From Bacteroidota bacterium (lineage in GTDB: Bacteria; Bacteroidota; Ignavibacteria; UBA10030; UBA8401), in NCBI GenBank assembly GCA_030824295.1, contig JAVBYA010000394.1, forward strand, positions 1 through 6,286: a stretch of 6,286 nucleotides of DNA, read 5' to 3'. Positions within the stretch are counted from its first letter, which is position 1. The number at the start of each line of letters is the position of its first letter. Shown piece after piece: positions 5,191 to 6,286 of the stretch. The notes below the pieces were generated by a model that saw nothing but the letters and a program-made list of their open reading frames with translations, made no database searches and was not told the origin of the DNA. Both the position numbers and the translations under genes were made by a program.

Positions 5191-5541
5191 ATGAACATTC
5201 TCGTCAAACGGCTGACCGTCTATCTGCTGCTGGTATGCTACAGTACCATCGGATTGTTCGGTCATGCCGCTGCCGCGGACCGTCTCAACTTCCACAACGG
5301 TGATATTCAATACTCCCAGGGGAAGGAGGGGCCGACAGCAAAGCAGCGGCCGCTCTGGACGAAGAAGCGTCATTTCCCACCCACTGTTCAATCCTCCGTA
5401 TCGATCCATACATTCGACCAGCACCATGTAACATTGGGTGTTGACCGTTCCTTCTGTGTTGTTCCTGAGAATTGCTCCGTCCGTCACTTCCTGTCCGCCT
5501 CCCGACTCACCAGACCCCGCGACCCCCCGGCCGTTTCATGA
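5191..5541 (+). CDS. small secreted protein of unknown function
   Basis: I do not recognise a family for this 116-residue protein. Its first 29 residues form a good Sec signal peptide (VKRLTVYLLLVCYSTIGLFGHAAAA, cleavage likely after AAA before Asp30), so the mature part of about 87 residues is periplasmic or secreted. It contains two cysteines, C89 and C95 (CVVPENC), six to seven His including HTFDQHH (73-79), and a Pro/Arg-rich end (RLTRPRDPPAVS). The proline-rich end recalls small metal-operon proteins such as DUF2946 members, but that resemblance is weak. It begins 34 bases after the DoxX gene and could belong to the same transcript. ATG 5191 is the only start that produces the signal peptide; a 5' extension would overlap the DoxX gene. 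Because there is no strong ribosome site and no family match, the possibility that it is a decayed gene remains. Confidence 0.6.
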   Translation: MNILVKRLTVYLLLVCYSTIGLFGHAAAADRLNFHNGDIQYSQGKEGPTAKQRPLWTKKRHFPPTVQSSVSIHTFDQHHVTLGVDRSFCVVPENCSVRHFLSASRLTRPRDPPAVS

Positions 5542-5550
5542 TCCAACGGC
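5530..5550 (+). terminator. weak hairpin at the end of the small secreted protein gene
   Basis: GCCGTT (5530-5535) can pair with AACGGC (5545-5550) around a 9-base loop that contains the stop codon at 5539-5541. A run of five T residues comes only at 5566-5570, too far for a standard intrinsic terminator, so this is a candidate only. It marks the probable end of the peptide operon before the surface protein gene. Confidence 0.3.
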
Positions 5551-5624
5551 AATAAGATCCGACAATTTTTCGGCCATGGCATTCCTTGTGTGTGCTGTGT
5601 GTCCGTTCTACTCGTTCGTATTTT

Positions 5625-5632
5625 AGAGGGGG
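5625..5632 (+). promoter_or_regulatory. ribosome binding site of the tail-fibre-like protein gene
   Basis: AGAGGGGG lies 4-5 bases before the ATG at 5637 and supports that start. The rest of the 95-base gap (5542-5636) contains a GTATTTTA stretch at 5618-5625 that also occurs before the previous gene, but no convincing -35 element. Confidence 0.55.
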
Positions 5633-5636
5633 CGTC

Positions 5637-6286
5637 ATGAATTTCGATCCGTCAACCGGACACACCGATCGGTGTCTCCGGCGGTCAATATTTGTACACT
5701 GTATCGCGTTCTTGCTCATAACCAACACTGCTGTTCTTTGGGGACAAGGTGTCGGCATCAGCGAAACAGCCATCGTTCCCAATGCGTCGGCCATTTTGGA
5801 GCTCCGTTCTACGCTGCGCGGCATCCTCATCCCCCGGTTATCCACGGCAGAGCGGAATGCTGTTGCATCGCCGGCGACCGGATTGATGGTGTATAATACC
5901 AGCACTAATGAACTCAACATCTACAACGGCAGCGGATGGACGTCGTATTTCTCCATCTCTTCCCCGGTCTCCGGCGGTATCCCGTACTTCAGTTCGGCAA
6001 CAGCAACCTCTTCATCCGCCGCACTCACTGCGAACGCACTGATCGTTGGCGGAGGAGCAGGCGGAGCACCTTCCACCATCGCCGCAGGGACAACGACGAC
6101 CGTATTGCACGGCAATGCTGCCGGCGCACCGACATTCGGTCCGGTGGACCTTGCGGCGGACATCACCGGTAATCTTCCGGTCGGGAATCTCGCCGGCGGA
6201 AGCGGTGCATCGGCAACCACATTCTGGCGCGGCGACGGCGCGTGGAGTGTTCCGAAGATCACCAGTGTGGTCTCACAGGTATTCAC
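5637..6286 (+). CDS. secreted tail-fibre-like repeat protein (3' end cut by window)
   Basis: The reading frame stays open from ATG 5637 to the window edge, giving 216 residues with no stop, so the gene is partial. A basic start (CLRRS) and hydrophobic segment (IFVHCIAFLLITNTAVLW, about 18-35) ending GQG form a signal peptide. Residues 44-106 match a domain seen at the front of many secreted proteins in Bacteroidota and relatives: 'IVPNASAILELRSTLRGILIPRLSTAER' then 'ATGLMVYNTSTNELNIYNGSGW'. After it come Ala/Gly/Thr/Ser-rich phage tail-fibre-like repeats, including LIVGGGAGGAPSTIA, VLHGNAAGAPTFGPV, DITGNLPVGNLAGGSGASATTFWRGDGAWSVP. Such proteins often end in an intramolecular chaperone (endosialidase-type) domain, which would lie beyond this window. 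The ribosome site and signal peptide support the start. A surface adhesin or fibre role is likely; no link with the peptide operon is evident besides position and strand. Confidence 0.8.
   Translation, partial: MNFDPSTGHTDRCLRRSIFVHCIAFLLITNTAVLWGQGVGISETAIVPNASAILELRSTLRGILIPRLSTAERNAVASPATGLMVYNTSTNELNIYNGSGWTSYFSISSPVSGGIPYFSSATATSSSAALTANALIVGGGAGGAPSTIAAGTTTTVLHGNAAGAPTFGPVDLAADITGNLPVGNLAGGSGASATTFWRGDGAWSVPKITSVVSQVF

Noticed and set aside
5576..5626. Mini open frame for a 16-residue hydrophobic peptide with two Cys (MAFLVCAVC...)
   Set aside because: There is no ribosome site before its ATG, and it ends inside the Shine-Dalgarno region of the next gene. It is too short to claim.
5921..6286. 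Minus-strand open frame reaching the right edge
   Set aside because: It lies opposite the tail-fibre-like gene, whose + frame has a signal peptide, ribosome site and recognisable domain. The Ala/Pro/Val-rich antisense text is a mirror of those repeats.

Overview
The window looks like a piece of a moderately high-GC chromosome from the Bacteroidota/Chlorobiota/Ignavibacteria/Kapabacteria neighbourhood. Two things suggest this: the last gene carries the 'LELRSTLRGILIPRLSTAER...GLMVYNTSTN' type of surface/tail-fibre-like domain that is common in that group, and there is a lipoprotein next to an outer-membrane-type barrel protein. This placement is an inference from protein style; no rRNA or marker gene is present. 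All ten recognised genes lie on the + strand and are tightly packed. The longest gaps are the 106 bases before the peptide gene and the 95 bases before the last gene.

Layout. (1) 6-838: an ECF-type sigma factor overlaps by 4 bases a very short zinc-binding anti-sigma factor (H-x3-C-x2-C motif), which together form a regulatory switch. (2) 914-1423: a lipoprotein with one c-type haem motif near its C terminus, resembling the cytochrome P460 fold. (3) 1530-5156: a bufferin/HvfA-type peptide-modification operon. It encodes a secreted 114-residue precursor with six cysteines in a strict hexapeptide repeat, a DUF692/MNIO multinuclear iron oxidase (BufB), a predicted outer-membrane barrel protein, a DUF2063 partner (BufC) and a DoxX-family membrane protein. 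From the oxidase gene onward the genes overlap or abut. A perfect 10-bp palindrome repeated twice sits between the precursor and oxidase genes. (4) 5191-5541: a small secreted protein of unknown function, possibly still in the operon. (5) 5637 to the window end: a secreted tail-fibre-like repeat protein cut off by the edge.

How it may work together. In studied relatives, MNIO enzymes with a DUF2063-type partner convert cysteines of a small secreted peptide into copper-binding heterocycles or related groups, and such operons are often controlled by ECF sigma factors and carry DoxX proteins. By analogy this locus probably makes a modified, metal-binding (copper is the best guess) periplasmic or secreted peptide under control of the sigma/anti-sigma pair. 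The less familiar parts are the KD[SG]CxG hexad core, the outer-membrane protein inside the operon and the adjacent haem lipoprotein. Metal identity, the modification itself and sigma control are inferred, not visible in the sequence.
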